From a virus, in the IMG/VR virus record IMGVR_UViG_3300037156_000198, positions 1 through 39,550 of that record: a stretch of 39,550 nucleotides of DNA; one strand, written 5' to 3'. A model generated the notes under the pieces. That model was not told the origin of the DNA. It did not search any database and saw only the letters and a program-made list of their open reading frames with translations. The translations under genes and the position numbers were made by a program. Below are positions 21,613-30,664 of the stretch, piece after piece. Positions within the stretch are counted from its first letter, which is position 1, and the number at the start of each line of letters is the position of its first letter.

Positions 21613-24296
21613 GGTTTATTCCTTTCCTGTCTACGTCTCGCGCGAGCTTGTTCTGGGTCATAGAAGTTTTTCGTTTCGTCGGCGTACCCACTCGGAGATG
21701 ACTGGGCCCCGTATGCCATCGCCGCACGCGAACCGACATCCCCCAGCCGTCGGATTATGTCAATTACTTTCCCGTGCTCGAAGCCCCCTGACAAATACTT
21801 CAAAACGGCGGGTTTACTATAGATTTCCCCTAACGCGAGGTACTTGAGCGCCGCAACTTTGTGGTGGAAGGGGGAGGTTTTTATTCCCCCACTCACCACA
21901 ATACCCGCTCCCGCAACATTCGCGAGCGGACGGGTGGCCGTGTCCGCGACTCGGGCGAACTTAAACGCGTCTTCCGTCCAAGCCTTGCCCATAACTTCGC
22001 GCAAGTAAGGCTCTCCATATCTTTCTAACTCGGCGACGAGGGGAGCCCCCGATAACTCTTTGCCCGTATATCTCCGCGCGGCTTGGGATGCGGGAACCTC
22101 CATCGCCGCCAGAATCTTCCGGGCGAGGTACTCCTTCAACCCCTTTACCTCGGGGGAGTTCGCGCCGAACGCGGCGTTTATTTGACGGAATCTTAGAAGT
22201 CCGTCGGGCTGGGTGATGTAGTCCGCCGCAACTAGAGATTTTTCACCGCCGTCTTTAACCGCAGAAACTATACTGCCCCGAACTAGGTTGTTCAACCCCA
22301 CTTTTTTCTTGATCGCGTCACGTATCCCGGCATTTACGGTTGAGTACCCTTTGACTGGCAGGAGGGCCGGGTCCAAATGACCCCCGACCGCCGCCAACTG
22401 CTTCGCCAAATTCCGCATTTCGTTCGCCTGAGCCCCGAAAAGAACGTCATTTTCTTTTCCGTCTAGCATTTTAAAAAGCCGCGCCCCACTAACCTCCTCT
22501 GTCATCGGGTCGGAGGCTTGACTAAGAAGCCTTTCCCAATGTTGGGACGCGACTTGCTTAAAAATTTCGGGGGATACTAAATTCTTCACGTTTACCAGCC
22601 GAGCAACTTGGTCGGGGCGAACTAGGTACTCTGTTATTTTCTCGGGCTGTATCGCTCCCCCTTGAGTAGAGTCTTTAATGAGGCTCTGAACGGTTAAATC
22701 CTGGTATTTTTTGATACCCTTGTGGTAAGACGCGTCCGCCACACGTAAGGCGTTAATCCCCGCCGTGACATTTTTGGCCCCATACTCCCCCACTCGTTTC
22801 TTCAAGTCGGACACCGCCGTATCGAAGGAGTCATTCGCCGCGCCCCCCAGCCGCTTTGCGATCCCCGCAGACACCCCGGCGTTCAGGGCTTCCGCCTCAG
22901 ACATGCTCCCCAGTTCGTGCCGCAACATCTGCATTTGCTCCGCAGTGATGCGGTCGGGCATTTCGAGTATTCTCCCCAACATCGGCATGGGGCTGACGAC
23001 CTCCTTGCCCCCTTCGGTTACGGCTCTTTTACGCAGGGCCTCCGTCGCCACGGTTTTAAGTGCCACAGTGGGGATGACCGGCCTTAGGGCTATTTTGTCA
23101 AAAGCCGCGTACATCGCGCTGTGCGCCTCCGCCCAGACCTCTTTGGAAGCCCGGATACCGTCAGACAGTAACTCTTTCGCATTTCCCGTGTTTGGCCCCA
23201 GCTTGGCGGAAATTTTATCTTCGGCGGTTTTGAGGATCGCTGACGCGGTTTTCTCGGCGACTTTAGCTTTTTCCTCCGCAGCTACGATGGTCTCCCCCGC
23301 TTTCCCCGAAATACTCAAATTAAGATTCTCGGGGGTTTTTCCTTCACCCCCCACTCGACGGATTAACTCTTGTTTTTTAGATTCTAAAACAGCCTTATTG
23401 GCTAGAGCTTTTGAATCCCCAAAAATGTCTTGGGCAACTTTCTGGTTTGCCTGGGCTAGAGACGCACGAGGTTGCACCACCCCCACGTTGGGGGTGAAGC
23501 CGGGGAGTTCAGACTTAACTTTTTCATACTCCGCTTTCTGCTCCAAGTACCTCGGGAGTGTTTCTTTCCAAGGCCCTAGAATAGACCCGGGCTCCCAAGG
23601 AGCAAGCACCGACCGCCCCGCGAACCGCGTCGCCGCCCCCGCCAACTCGCCCCCCGCGCCTTCCGCCCCCGAAACCGCGATGTCCTGTGCCGTTTCCCCC
23701 GCTGTTTGCTGGTTAAGCCCCAAAGCGTCTTTTATGAGTTTATTGCCCGCCGTTCCCGCCGCAGCGCCCGCCGCCGCCGTACCTACTGCCCCCAGTGTAG
23801 AGGGTGCTCCCGCGACCCCCCCGGCGATCATGCCCACCGTCGGGAGAATTTCCCCCGCCACACTTGCGGCTCGACTGGCGAGATTTTTTGTCGAAAAAAA
23901 GTCACCTTTTCGCTCGAAAGCCACTTTCTTGCCGTTTTGGAGGACAACATCCTGCCCATAACTTGATTTTGTGACGTTCTCGGGGCCATATTCCTTACGG
24001 AGGTACGCAGCCTTCTCCGCCGGAGTGCTCAGTAGACTGTAGACCGCCTGTTTCCCCGCGTCGTCCACCCCCGAGTAATCCACGGTAGGGTCGAGGTGAC
24101 TCGGGGCGTAGGAAGTCGCTCCCGGCAGATCCGCACCCCTGTGGCTGTATTCCTCGTTACGAGCGTCCTGGGGCGGAAAAGCTGCATTCGGGTGCTGTTT
24201 CAACACTTCGGCCTGTATCTGTTCTTCCGACGCTCCCGCCGGGCCTTCGATCCGGTACGTTTTCCCGTCAGGGGCTTGTATCTCGTACTTTGACAT
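21609..24296 (-). CDS. Large internal virion/DNA-ejection protein
   Basis: An 895-residue protein, the largest in the window. The N-terminal YEIQAPDGKTYRIEGPAGASEEQ motif is often seen at the start of phage internal or ejection proteins. A glycine/alanine-rich stretch near residues 145-200 (IAGGVAGAP ... AAAGTAGNK) could interact with membranes. The remainder is helical with long Lys/Glu/Ala runs. In short-tailed phages such proteins are carried in the capsid and ejected to help DNA cross the envelope. No lysozyme or transglycosylase motif was recognised. Confidence 0.7.
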   Translation of the reverse strand: MSKYEIQAPDGKTYRIEGPAGASEEQIQAEVLKQHPNAAFPPQDARNEEYSHRGADLPGATSYAPSHLDPTVDYSGVDDAGKQAVYSLLSTPAEKAAYLRKEYGPENVTKSSYGQDVVLQNGKKVAFERKGDFFSTKNLASRAASVAGEILPTVGMIAGGVAGAPSTLGAVGTAAAGAAAGTAGNKLIKDALGLNQQTAGETAQDIAVSGAEGAGGELAGAATRFAGRSVLAPWEPGSILGPWKETLPRYLEQKAEYEKVKSELPGFTPNVGVVQPRASLAQANQKVAQDIFGDSKALANKAVLESKKQELIRRVGGEGKTPENLNLSISGKAGETIVAAEEKAKVAEKTASAILKTAEDKISAKLGPNTGNAKELLSDGIRASKEVWAEAHSAMYAAFDKIALRPVIPTVALKTVATEALRKRAVTEGGKEVVSPMPMLGRILEMPDRITAEQMQMLRHELGSMSEAEALNAGVSAGIAKRLGGAANDSFDTAVSDLKKRVGEYGAKNVTAGINALRVADASYHKGIKKYQDLTVQSLIKDSTQGGAIQPEKITEYLVRPDQVARLVNVKNLVSPEIFKQVASQHWERLLSQASDPMTEEVSGARLFKMLDGKENDVLFGAQANEMRNLAKQLAAVGGHLDPALLPVKGYSTVNAGIRDAIKKKVGLNNLVRGSIVSAVKDGGEKSLVAADYITQPDGLLRFRQINAAFGANSPEVKGLKEYLARKILAAMEVPASQAARRYTGKELSGAPLVAELERYGEPYLREVMGKAWTEDAFKFARVADTATRPLANVAGAGIVVSGGIKTSPFHHKVAALKYLALGEIYSKPAVLKYLSGGFEHGKVIDIIRRLGDVGSRAAMAYGAQSSPSGYADETKNFYDPEQARARRRQERNKP

Positions 24297-25546
24297 TATT
24301 TGACTACCTCTGACTTACCCCACCCCGCCGTAGGCGATGCACTTTCCGGGACCCCGCGAGAGTTAGGGTCGGGCTTGGGGTCTTTTATGCCCGACCCCCT
24401 CACCAGCCCTTCTCGAAGTTGCCTTAAGCCATTTCGCGCCGTAGACGCGTTTTGGAGCATCCCTAGCCCGGGAACCAGCTTATCTACGTTGTCCGCTTGA
24501 GATTTAAGACGCAATCCCCCTTTTTTAGAGTCCATGTAGATCGACTGAATCTCTTTGATCCGTTGCTCGAAGTTAGCGGCGGGCGTTTCGCCCCCTCCGC
24601 TCAAGCTGGACCCGACAAATTCCCCTACACGGCTCACCGTCCCCCACCCCGCCCCTACGACGTGGGGTTCTTCATCAATCATCTGGATCGCGGAGTCGAT
24701 TTTATTTACCAATTCCGTCACGTTTTGCTGGGATTTTGCTTCTTTTTCAGCGACTACCTCGAGCTTGCCGTCGAGAATATCTTGGTCGTGCTGTTTTCGA
24801 TTTGCAATCTCCAGTGCCCGCAGTCTCACCGCATCCACGTGCGCTTGTCGGGAACGCTTATCCACCAGCAACTCATTGGCGGTCGGGGTGTCCGCACGGT
24901 ACTGCGCCAATTTCTCAGAAGCCGGGCCGTAAGCGTTAATTGCTGCCCGCACCGCCGCCGCCCGCTTCACGGGGTCTGTTATCTTGTCCGCTTCGGTCAT
25001 AGCCGCGCTAAATTTTTCCGCGTCCGCCGCCGTTTTCTGCCCCGCCGCCGTTTTAGTGACCCGTTCCTGCTCCGCCGCCCACTTGCTCTCAACGTTCTGA
25101 AAATGTTCCAAAGCTTTCGCGTTGCCCGCCACGCGAGCCCACATTTCGGACGTTATCGGCGATTTTGCCGCAGGTACGGTTGCCGCCGGTGCACCGGCCG
25201 CAGGTACGGTTGCCGCCGGTGCAACGGCCGCAGGTACGGTTGCCGCCGGTGCAACGGCCGCAGGTACGGTTGTGGTGAGGGGACTGGGTACGCCCGCCAG
25301 CCCCGTTCGAGGAACAGGCTCTCCACGTAACGCCGCGATCTGCGTGTCAGCAACGTCTTGCGAGATAATTCCCCGATCCGCCCGACCTTGAATCTCTTCA
25401 ATCCAGGCGTTAATCGCGTTCTGTTTATTTACCTTGACCGCCGCGTCCTGGGCGTTCTGTTCCGTGAAAACGCTTGGGGACAGCGTGCCCGCCGCGATCC
25501 GTAACGCTTGACCGAGGGATGATGCGAAACTTGTGTCGTCTGCCAT
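24296..25546 (-). CDS. Internal virion protein with 10-residue repeats
   Basis: A 416-residue protein. Its helical N terminus (SSLGQALRIAAGTLSP) leads to an extended Ala/Pro/Val linker with three full 10-residue repeats (AAVAPAATVP type, residues ~95-128), then a long charged helical region (KRAAAVRAAINAYG ... KQHDQDILDGKLEVV) and a Gly-rich C terminus. This build, and position between two similar large genes, fits a minor capsid or ejection protein. AGGGAG precedes ATG 25,546. Confidence 0.65.
   Translation of the reverse strand: MADDTSFASSLGQALRIAAGTLSPSVFTEQNAQDAAVKVNKQNAINAWIEEIQGRADRGIISQDVADTQIAALRGEPVPRTGLAGVPSPLTTTVPAAVAPAATVPAAVAPAATVPAAGAPAATVPAAKSPITSEMWARVAGNAKALEHFQNVESKWAAEQERVTKTAAGQKTAADAEKFSAAMTEADKITDPVKRAAAVRAAINAYGPASEKLAQYRADTPTANELLVDKRSRQAHVDAVRLRALEIANRKQHDQDILDGKLEVVAEKEAKSQQNVTELVNKIDSAIQMIDEEPHVVGAGWGTVSRVGEFVGSSLSGGGETPAANFEQRIKEIQSIYMDSKKGGLRLKSQADNVDKLVPGLGMLQNASTARNGLRQLREGLVRGSGIKDPKPDPNSRGVPESASPTAGWGKSEVVK
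25167..25271 (-). repeat. 30-base in-frame tandem repeat
   Basis: Three full units (25,167-25,196, 25,197-25,226, 25,227-25,256) and a half unit of GCCGCAGGTACGGTTGCCGC plus ten more bases. The second and third full units are identical; the first differs at one base near its end. On the minus strand they encode the Ala/Pro/Val repeats of the internal protein. Confidence 0.95.
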
Positions 25547-25558
25547 GACTATCGCTCC

Positions 25559-26950
25559 CTAGGTATTTGTTGCGTATGTTGTCCCACTCAAACCCCCCGT
25601 CGTACTTCCCCCGAGCCCGCTCGTCGTACCATAAGTATTCCCCCCCACTGAAAACGTCCCCGAATTCCCGTAGGAAGAGGCGAAAGTGCTCGCGGCGTTT
25701 AAATCGGGCGGGGGCTGCGTGGATGAAAGTAAACCCGTGGCCGACTTCCACAGGCCTGTAGCCGCGTCTTTAACCCACTGCACGCCGCCCGATACGATGG
25801 CGTTCGTCGCCGCCGTCCCCGCCGCCGAAGTCAGCGCCCCAGATAAACCGCTCAAGGCCGATCCTTGGGCGTTACTGACTGCCGTGTTAGACGCTTGCTG
25901 CGAGGCGGCGGGCACTGTGCCCATCTTCATCGCGGCTAAATTCTGATTCGCTATAGTCGTACCTAGCCCCGATTGATTGACCGCCGTGGCGGATTGCCCC
26001 GAGGCGATATTTCCCTGTAACGTCAAAGAACTCTGTAGCGCCTGTGCGGTGGCATTTGACACGGCTTCGCTGCCCGCAAGCCCGGTGTTCGACAGGGACT
26101 GGTCTGCGAGAGACGAGCCGGATAGCCCGCGCAATGCCTGTGATTCTTTCTGTTGCGCGAGGGATTGCCCCGCTTGAGCCTGAACCGGCGCTATGACCGA
26201 CTGAACATACCCGCCTTGATTCGCCCCCGCCTGATTGTACAACGCCTGTTGTTCGGCGCTAACATTCGCCAGCCCGGTCGTCGCGGCAGTGTTCAGATTC
26301 GAGGTCGCCGCGCCAAGATTCGTCGTCGTTCCGCCGGGGCCGACGACCGAAGACGAGATTACCTGCCCGGTCGTTGGGTCCACCACGTACTGAGACGGGT
26401 TTACTTGAGCATTTTTAACCGTATTTACCGCGTAATTCGCTAGGACGGCGGGCAGAACTATGCCCGCAGCTTGAAGTGCGGTAGAAACGCCCGAGGCGCT
26501 CCCAGTCGTAGACAAGCTGGAGGCGGCGGTGTTGAAAGTATCCGCCGTAGCACCGTTTGCCGCCGCTGCGCTTAGATCAGAAGGGGCCACCCCCGAGGCC
26601 GCGAGCGCATTGGCGGAAGCTGCGGTCAGGCCGGGCATCGCCGTCATCATCGCTTGTACGGTCGCAGGATCGGCGGCGGGGGCAGGTTGTCCGCTCCCCG
26701 CCGCCCATCCGCCTAGAAGAGCGCCACCCGCCGCCGCTCCTAGGTTAGAAACCCCACCCCCCCCGCCGCCGGGTCGGGCAACCATCCCGTTTAACGCCCC
26801 CGCAGTCGCCGCCCCCACCATCGCGCCACCTGCCGCAGTTCCAATCGAGTCCGCAAAAAGAGAGGCGGCGGCTCCGCCCGTTGCTGCGGCGATTCCTATT
26901 GCCGCAATAGTCTCGATTGGAGCTTTATATTTCTGCCACGCTGTGCTCAC
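25559..26950 (-). CDS. Ala/Gly-rich internal virion protein
   Basis: A 463-residue protein with a short Lys-containing N terminus, then Gly/Ala-rich membrane-like segments (IAAIGIAAATGGAAASLF, GAMVGAATAGAL) and long Gln/Ser/Ala tracts. The C-terminal ~60 residues are Gly/Ser/Thr-rich. It resembles phage DNA-ejection proteins that form pores in the host envelope. GTG start 26,950 overlaps the upstream acetyltransferase stop by 4 bases. No enzymatic motif is visible. Confidence 0.7.
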   Translation of the reverse strand: MSTAWQKYKAPIETIAAIGIAAATGGAAASLFADSIGTAAGGAMVGAATAGALNGMVARPGGGGGGVSNLGAAAGGALLGGWAAGSGQPAPAADPATVQAMMTAMPGLTAASANALAASGVAPSDLSAAAANGATADTFNTAASSLSTTGSASGVSTALQAAGIVLPAVLANYAVNTVKNAQVNPSQYVVDPTTGQVISSSVVGPGGTTTNLGAATSNLNTAATTGLANVSAEQQALYNQAGANQGGYVQSVIAPVQAQAGQSLAQQKESQALRGLSGSSLADQSLSNTGLAGSEAVSNATAQALQSSLTLQGNIASGQSATAVNQSGLGTTIANQNLAAMKMGTVPAASQQASNTAVSNAQGSALSGLSGALTSAAGTAATNAIVSGGVQWVKDAATGLWKSATGLLSSTQPPPDLNAASTFASSYGNSGTFSVGGNTYGTTSGLGGSTTGGLSGTTYATNT

Positions 26951-27408
26951 GAAATTCCCCTCAGCATCTTGGTGAAAATTATCTCTTTTCGGGCGTACCC
27001 CAAACGCTCGAAAATTGCGCTCTTGTCACTGTCGGTCTTGGTGGATGTGTAAATTCTTTCAACACCGAGGGAGGACAGACTACGCTCAACAAACTTAAAG
27101 AAATTAACCCCTACGAGTCCCTTGCGGCAGTCCTTCCGCAGATAATAAATATCGGTAAACGCCGTTTTACTGGTCTTATAGTGCAAGCAGGTACTAATCA
27201 TCGAGATGTGGTAGCCAACTAACTCCCCGCATCTCCGGGCAGTCACAACGTGCAGTTCCCCTGACTCAGCGCAGCGGTTATACGCCTCATAATCGGGGTC
27301 AAGGGGGATTTCGGGATTAGACGCGTGCTCGGCGTAGTGCTGGGGGTAATATTTGGTAATCTCCCCTTCGGCATCTTGGTATCGCTCGACCGCGAATTCA
27401 ATCTTCAC
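26947..27408 (-). CDS. GNAT-family N-acetyltransferase
   Basis: A 153-residue protein with the GNAT pattern: VGYHISMI (beta strands before the acceptor region), TDIYYLRKDCRKGLVGVNFFKF (acetyl-CoA loop R-x-x-G-x-G-like with KG) and a late SDKSAIFERLGYARKEI, the typical GF/GY-x-x-x strand. Acetyltransferases of this sort are common among the structural genes of short-tailed phages; targets are unknown. GTG start 27,408 overlaps the upstream stop. Confidence 0.75.
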   Translation of the reverse strand: MKIEFAVERYQDAEGEITKYYPQHYAEHASNPEIPLDPDYEAYNRCAESGELHVVTARRCGELVGYHISMISTCLHYKTSKTAFTDIYYLRKDCRKGLVGVNFFKFVERSLSSLGVERIYTSTKTDSDKSAIFERLGYARKEIIFTKMLRGIS

Positions 27409-27749
27409 TGTTTGGCCTCTACCACTTTGCCGTCTTGCACTTGTGCGACGACCATTCCCTGCGAGTCGATAACCTGATTGCCGTGGGCTTCGTCCGTTAC
27501 GAAAAATTTCTTGCCCTTAAAGACGGCTACGCCTTTATCGACTTTAATCTGTTCGCCCTGAAACTCAACCGTCCCAGTGAACCCGATATTCTGAGTCTCA
27601 GGTGCACCCGGCTGCGGCGGCGCACCTGACGGAACCGGTTGAACGGGGGCGCCCGGCTGCGGCGGCGCACCTGACGGCACGCCCGGTTGAACGGGGGCGG
27701 CGGGCGCGGATAGCCCCATCAAACCGGGCGTGCCGTTTAGCGCGCCCAC
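27405..27749 (-). CDS. Small virion-region protein with proline-rich repeats
   Basis: A 114-residue protein. The first ~50 residues are extended Pro/Gly/Ala repeats (two copies of a VPSGAPPQPGAP-type unit). The last ~60 (GFTGTVEFQGEQIKVDKGVAVFKGKKFFVTD ... ) form a small beta-rich domain. The layout of a flexible arm plus a beta domain suits a head or tail decoration or connector role. GTG 27,749 directly follows the upstream stop. Confidence 0.6.
   Translation of the reverse strand: MGALNGTPGLMGLSAPAAPVQPGVPSGAPPQPGAPVQPVPSGAPPQPGAPETQNIGFTGTVEFQGEQIKVDKGVAVFKGKKFFVTDEAHGNQVIDSQGMVVAQVQDGKVVEAKQ
27607..27699 (-). repeat. Two tandem ~45-base repeats
   Basis: Copies start at 27,607 and 27,652 with the shared core CCCGGCTGCGGCGGCGCACC. 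The second is 3 bases longer. They encode the proline-rich arm. Confidence 0.85.
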
Positions 27750-28307
27750 TTATTTCTTCCCGCCTTGAACGCTGAACAGGTATTCATTCCCGCCTCCTCG
27801 GGGGTCGCCCCCCACGATTTTACCGACATAATGCAGTACGCCATACCCTTTTACGTGGTGGAGTAAATTAGCCCCACCTTTCAGACAGGTCACGACGCAA
27901 ACCCCAACCTCCTTACGGTAGCGCACCCAGTTGAAGAACCGGACGCTTGCCCGTAAAACATTCGACTTTGTGGCCCACTTAAAAAATACCGCCGTCGGCT
28001 CGATTCTCGACCCCTCGGAACGAATTGACACGAGGCCGATTGCCCCCCGCTTATCCTTAAATCTGGGGTTGTAATCCTCGATCAGAAGATTTCCCCCGTA
28101 CCCAGACATGCGGCGGAGTATCCATTCGTTAAACTCGGCTTTCCCCCAATCGGGGGGTAACTCGGCGAACGATCCTTCTTTGTACGCCGCCCATAACAGC
28201 CACAGGTCTTCGCCCGTAAAGGCGCGTATGAGGGGCTTGGATTTACGGAACAGACGTTTCCGGTTCTCGTCATGCCCTAGTAGAATTCTAGGTGATCTAC
28301 TTGCCAA
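27750..28307 (-). CDS. Acetyltransferase-like conserved phage protein
   Basis: An open frame with AFTGEDLWLLWAAYKEG near its start and later EPTAVFFKWATKSNVLRASVRFF, GVCVV and GYGVLHYVGKI. This matches a protein family often located just after the tail tubular genes of short-tailed phages, thought to be GNAT-related. No ATG fits the start. A TTG at 28,307 overlaps the upstream gene by 31 bases; the conserved part begins about 22 codons later. A TTG at 28,433 would overlap far more. The true start is therefore uncertain. TAA at 27,750-27,752 abuts the next GTG. Confidence 0.65.
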   Translation of the reverse strand: MASRSPRILLGHDENRKRLFRKSKPLIRAFTGEDLWLLWAAYKEGSFAELPPDWGKAEFNEWILRRMSGYGGNLLIEDYNPRFKDKRGAIGLVSIRSEGSRIEPTAVFFKWATKSNVLRASVRFFNWVRYRKEVGVCVVTCLKGGANLLHHVKGYGVLHYVGKIVGGDPRGGGNEYLFSVQGGKK

Positions 28308-29917
28308 GGGGTCGGAGACTGGACGCGTAAGGTCACGTAAAACCCCGACCCTTTGCCTGATGGGCTGAATGTCTGGTGCGTTACGGCGTTTGCGAGTTGT
28401 TTCCCCTGCGACCAATATGAACCTCCACCCCAATAACTTGCGCGATTATATAGAGCGGGGGTTGTCCCCGCCAACTGCGATTTTAAATCCAACGAAGACG
28501 TGCTTGAGTTATATTCGTCCGACCAGTCAAACGATATGCCGAGCGTTGAAGTGTACAGTAATTTCCGGTATTGCACCTTCCCCAGCATTATCTGTTCATT
28601 GTAGGGGAAAGCGGGCCACACTTCAAGGTCAACCAAGCGGGACACCCGTTTCACATCAATCGGGTAGACCCCTACATCCCCCGAAATCCCCACCCCGTTG
28701 AGGTCGAATATGTCTCCGTCAGCCCCGCCCCACACGATTGTCCGCGTCGAATTCCCCGCTTCGGGCCGGATTAAGAACTTCGCGGCTTTCGTATTTACCC
28801 CATCCGGCCCGAGCGAAGTGAACACGCTCCACGGGCTCAATCCGGCATTCACGACCGGGTTCGCCGCCGCCGCCCCAAACAGGATGTCTTTGTACAAGAC
28901 GAGTATCTTATCTTTTATGAAGAAGAATACCCTTTGTAAAATCTGATCGTAGACGATCAAAGCCGAGCTCAACCCCGCCGTTGTTTTTGGAATCCAGCTA
29001 GAAATCGCGTTTACCCGAACGTCGCCATAATTCTGCGTGGCACTCATGAGTTGGATCGCGCCCCCCTCTTGGATGAAAACGACATCGTTACCCACGTTGA
29101 GCATCGCCTCGTCATCAATCGCCGCCGACCCGTTGAAAAACGGGATGAACTGGAAGGTAGACGCGCTCGTCCCGGTCAGCACGAACAGCGCGCCTCCCGA
29201 GGTTGATATGATTAAGCTCTGCTGAAAGACCGTCACCCCGTTGATCGGTCTCAGGTCGGGGGTGAGTAGATAAAACGCCTCCAATCCGGTAGAGAATGTT
29301 GCTGACCCCCCTGAAGTCGTCGGCCCCCCTTGCGCCAGAATGCTCAGGTTTTCGGGGTCTTGGAGCGCCGAAGCCAGCATTAGGTGCGGCGTGGCCGTCC
29401 CGCAGATGACGTTGAAATACCATACGCGACCTAAAAACACCACCGAGTATTTCGCGTAAAGCGCGCTTGGAAGGTTAGTTGGGGACGGCCCGAACGTCGT
29501 CCCGTCCCATTTTTGGACGACGTTATTCAACGCCACATCCGGGATGTAAAGCGTTTCGGTTAGAGGCCAGTAAGTGTCCCTCAGCAAAGCATCGGGGATA
29601 ACTGAAGCCAACGCCGTAAAAACCGATCCCCCCCCCCATAGGTAGACTTGCGTACCTGCGACGACCACAGTTGTTTTCACGCCCGCCCGCGTGACTAGCT
29701 GCATAATCCCCGTGATTTTCTCCCCGTTCGGCGCGGTGCCTAGAAGGTCGAAAGGGGCGCGGGGGATTAGCTTGGTGTTGCGCGCACCAAGCTGGAAATT
29801 ATATCCGTCGGTCGCTTCGTTTAGGTTCGGTGTCTGGTTCTCGTTGAGCCCCGACGCGAAACTCAGTAAAAACTTCGCGTCTTTCGTGTCCCGGTTAGGC
29901 GGCGTAAACGCGACCAT
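28277..29917 (-). CDS. Tail hub/tail tubular protein B-like
   Basis: A 546-residue, beta-rich protein. N-terminal FLLSFASGLNENQTPN, PRAPFDLLG and later LWGGGSVFTAL, WGGADGDIFDLNG repeat-like blades fit the phage tail stabilisation/hub family (P22 gp10, T7 gp12-like beta-propeller). It would attach to the adaptor encoded next and form the tail tube. GGGGAGG before ATG 29,917 is a good ribosome site; the gene overlaps the adaptor gene end by 23 bases. Confidence 0.75.
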   Translation of the reverse strand: MVAFTPPNRDTKDAKFLLSFASGLNENQTPNLNEATDGYNFQLGARNTKLIPRAPFDLLGTAPNGEKITGIMQLVTRAGVKTTVVVAGTQVYLWGGGSVFTALASVIPDALLRDTYWPLTETLYIPDVALNNVVQKWDGTTFGPSPTNLPSALYAKYSVVFLGRVWYFNVICGTATPHLMLASALQDPENLSILAQGGPTTSGGSATFSTGLEAFYLLTPDLRPINGVTVFQQSLIISTSGGALFVLTGTSASTFQFIPFFNGSAAIDDEAMLNVGNDVVFIQEGGAIQLMSATQNYGDVRVNAISSWIPKTTAGLSSALIVYDQILQRVFFFIKDKILVLYKDILFGAAAANPVVNAGLSPWSVFTSLGPDGVNTKAAKFLIRPEAGNSTRTIVWGGADGDIFDLNGVGISGDVGVYPIDVKRVSRLVDLEVWPAFPYNEQIMLGKVQYRKLLYTSTLGISFDWSDEYNSSTSSLDLKSQLAGTTPALYNRASYWGGGSYWSQGKQLANAVTHQTFSPSGKGSGFYVTLRVQSPTPWQVDHLEFY

Positions 29918-30602
29918 ATCGCCTCCCCGGCTTGGTCGGACGAACCAGTTTTAGGAGCGTTGCCCTCGCGGATACATACGTGGGGTCTTTCTCGAAGTCT
30001 GTCCCTGGCATCCTCGGTTGTTGGGTGAACAGGGCGTTAAACCTGACCGCCGCGAGTTCGCAAAATTTAAGGCACTCGATGTTCCGTATCAAGGGGATCA
30101 GGTCGGTTTCGACCGTCGGTATCACATCTTTATTGTAGTCGAAAGTGAGGACTCTCCCCTCTAAAGTGTCATTGGGGACTTGGAAGAACCCGACCTCTTT
30201 CGTGGGCGCGTCTATGTAGTACCAGTTCTGCGGATACCCCGACTCGGTTTTATAGTCGAAGAGAACCCGTGCGAGGGTTTTCTCCCCGCCTTTGAACTCG
30301 GTAATCATGTTGTTCTGGACAGCATCGTAAAAATACGCGGGGTTGTTCCAGAATTGAACAAAATCCGCCGGTAGCTGATAAACTCTTACGCCCGAATGCA
30401 GCGTGATCGTGGCCCCCTCCACGCGTTCCATCGGGAGATCGTAATACTCCGCGATGTCGGTCAGGGTGCTCTGAATGGCGATAATCGCGAGTTGCATCGT
30501 CGCGCCGTGCTGCGTATTGGAAAAAGACGTAGGCGCATCGGTGTCCCCTCGCAGGATTCCCCCGTTACGGAGGACTTGAGCCACTGCCGTGATGAAGTTC
30601 AC
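29895..30602 (-). CDS. Tail adaptor/tail tubular protein A-like
   Basis: A 235-residue protein. Helical N-terminal part (ATMQLAIIAIQSTLTDIAEYY) and YQLPADFVQFWN, followed by RVLTFDYNKDVIPT and RFNALF, match adaptor proteins that dock to the portal (T7 gp11 and P22 gp4 functional class). It lies directly downstream of the capsid gene, separated by a hairpin, and upstream of the hub gene. GTG start 30,602 has GAGGAGAAG upstream. Confidence 0.75.
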   Translation of the reverse strand: MNFITAVAQVLRNGGILRGDTDAPTSFSNTQHGATMQLAIIAIQSTLTDIAEYYDLPMERVEGATITLHSGVRVYQLPADFVQFWNNPAYFYDAVQNNMITEFKGGEKTLARVLFDYKTESGYPQNWYYIDAPTKEVGFFQVPNDTLEGRVLTFDYNKDVIPTVETDLIPLIRNIECLKFCELAAVRFNALFTQQPRMPGTDFEKDPTYVSARATLLKLVRPTKPGRRYGRVYAA

Positions 30603-30618
30603 ATCTTCTCCTCGAAAT

Positions 30619-30647
30619 GAACCGTGCTGGGCCGCCCAGCACGGTTC
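30619..30647 (-). terminator. Hairpin after the capsid gene
   Basis: GAACCGTGCTGGG (30,619-30,631) and CCCAGCACGGTTC (30,635-30,647) are perfect complements with a 3-base loop. On the minus strand the 3' flank is ATTTC, so it is a weak terminator or an RNA-stabilising hairpin that keeps capsid mRNA abundant relative to tail genes. Confidence 0.8.
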
Positions 30648-30664
30648 GGGGTTACTTCAACAGC

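Noticed and set aside
22765-23961. 398-codon open frame on the + strand opposite the large internal virion protein
   Set aside because: Shadow of GC-rich codons; the minus-strand frame is longer, coupled to both neighbours and has phage-like sequence.
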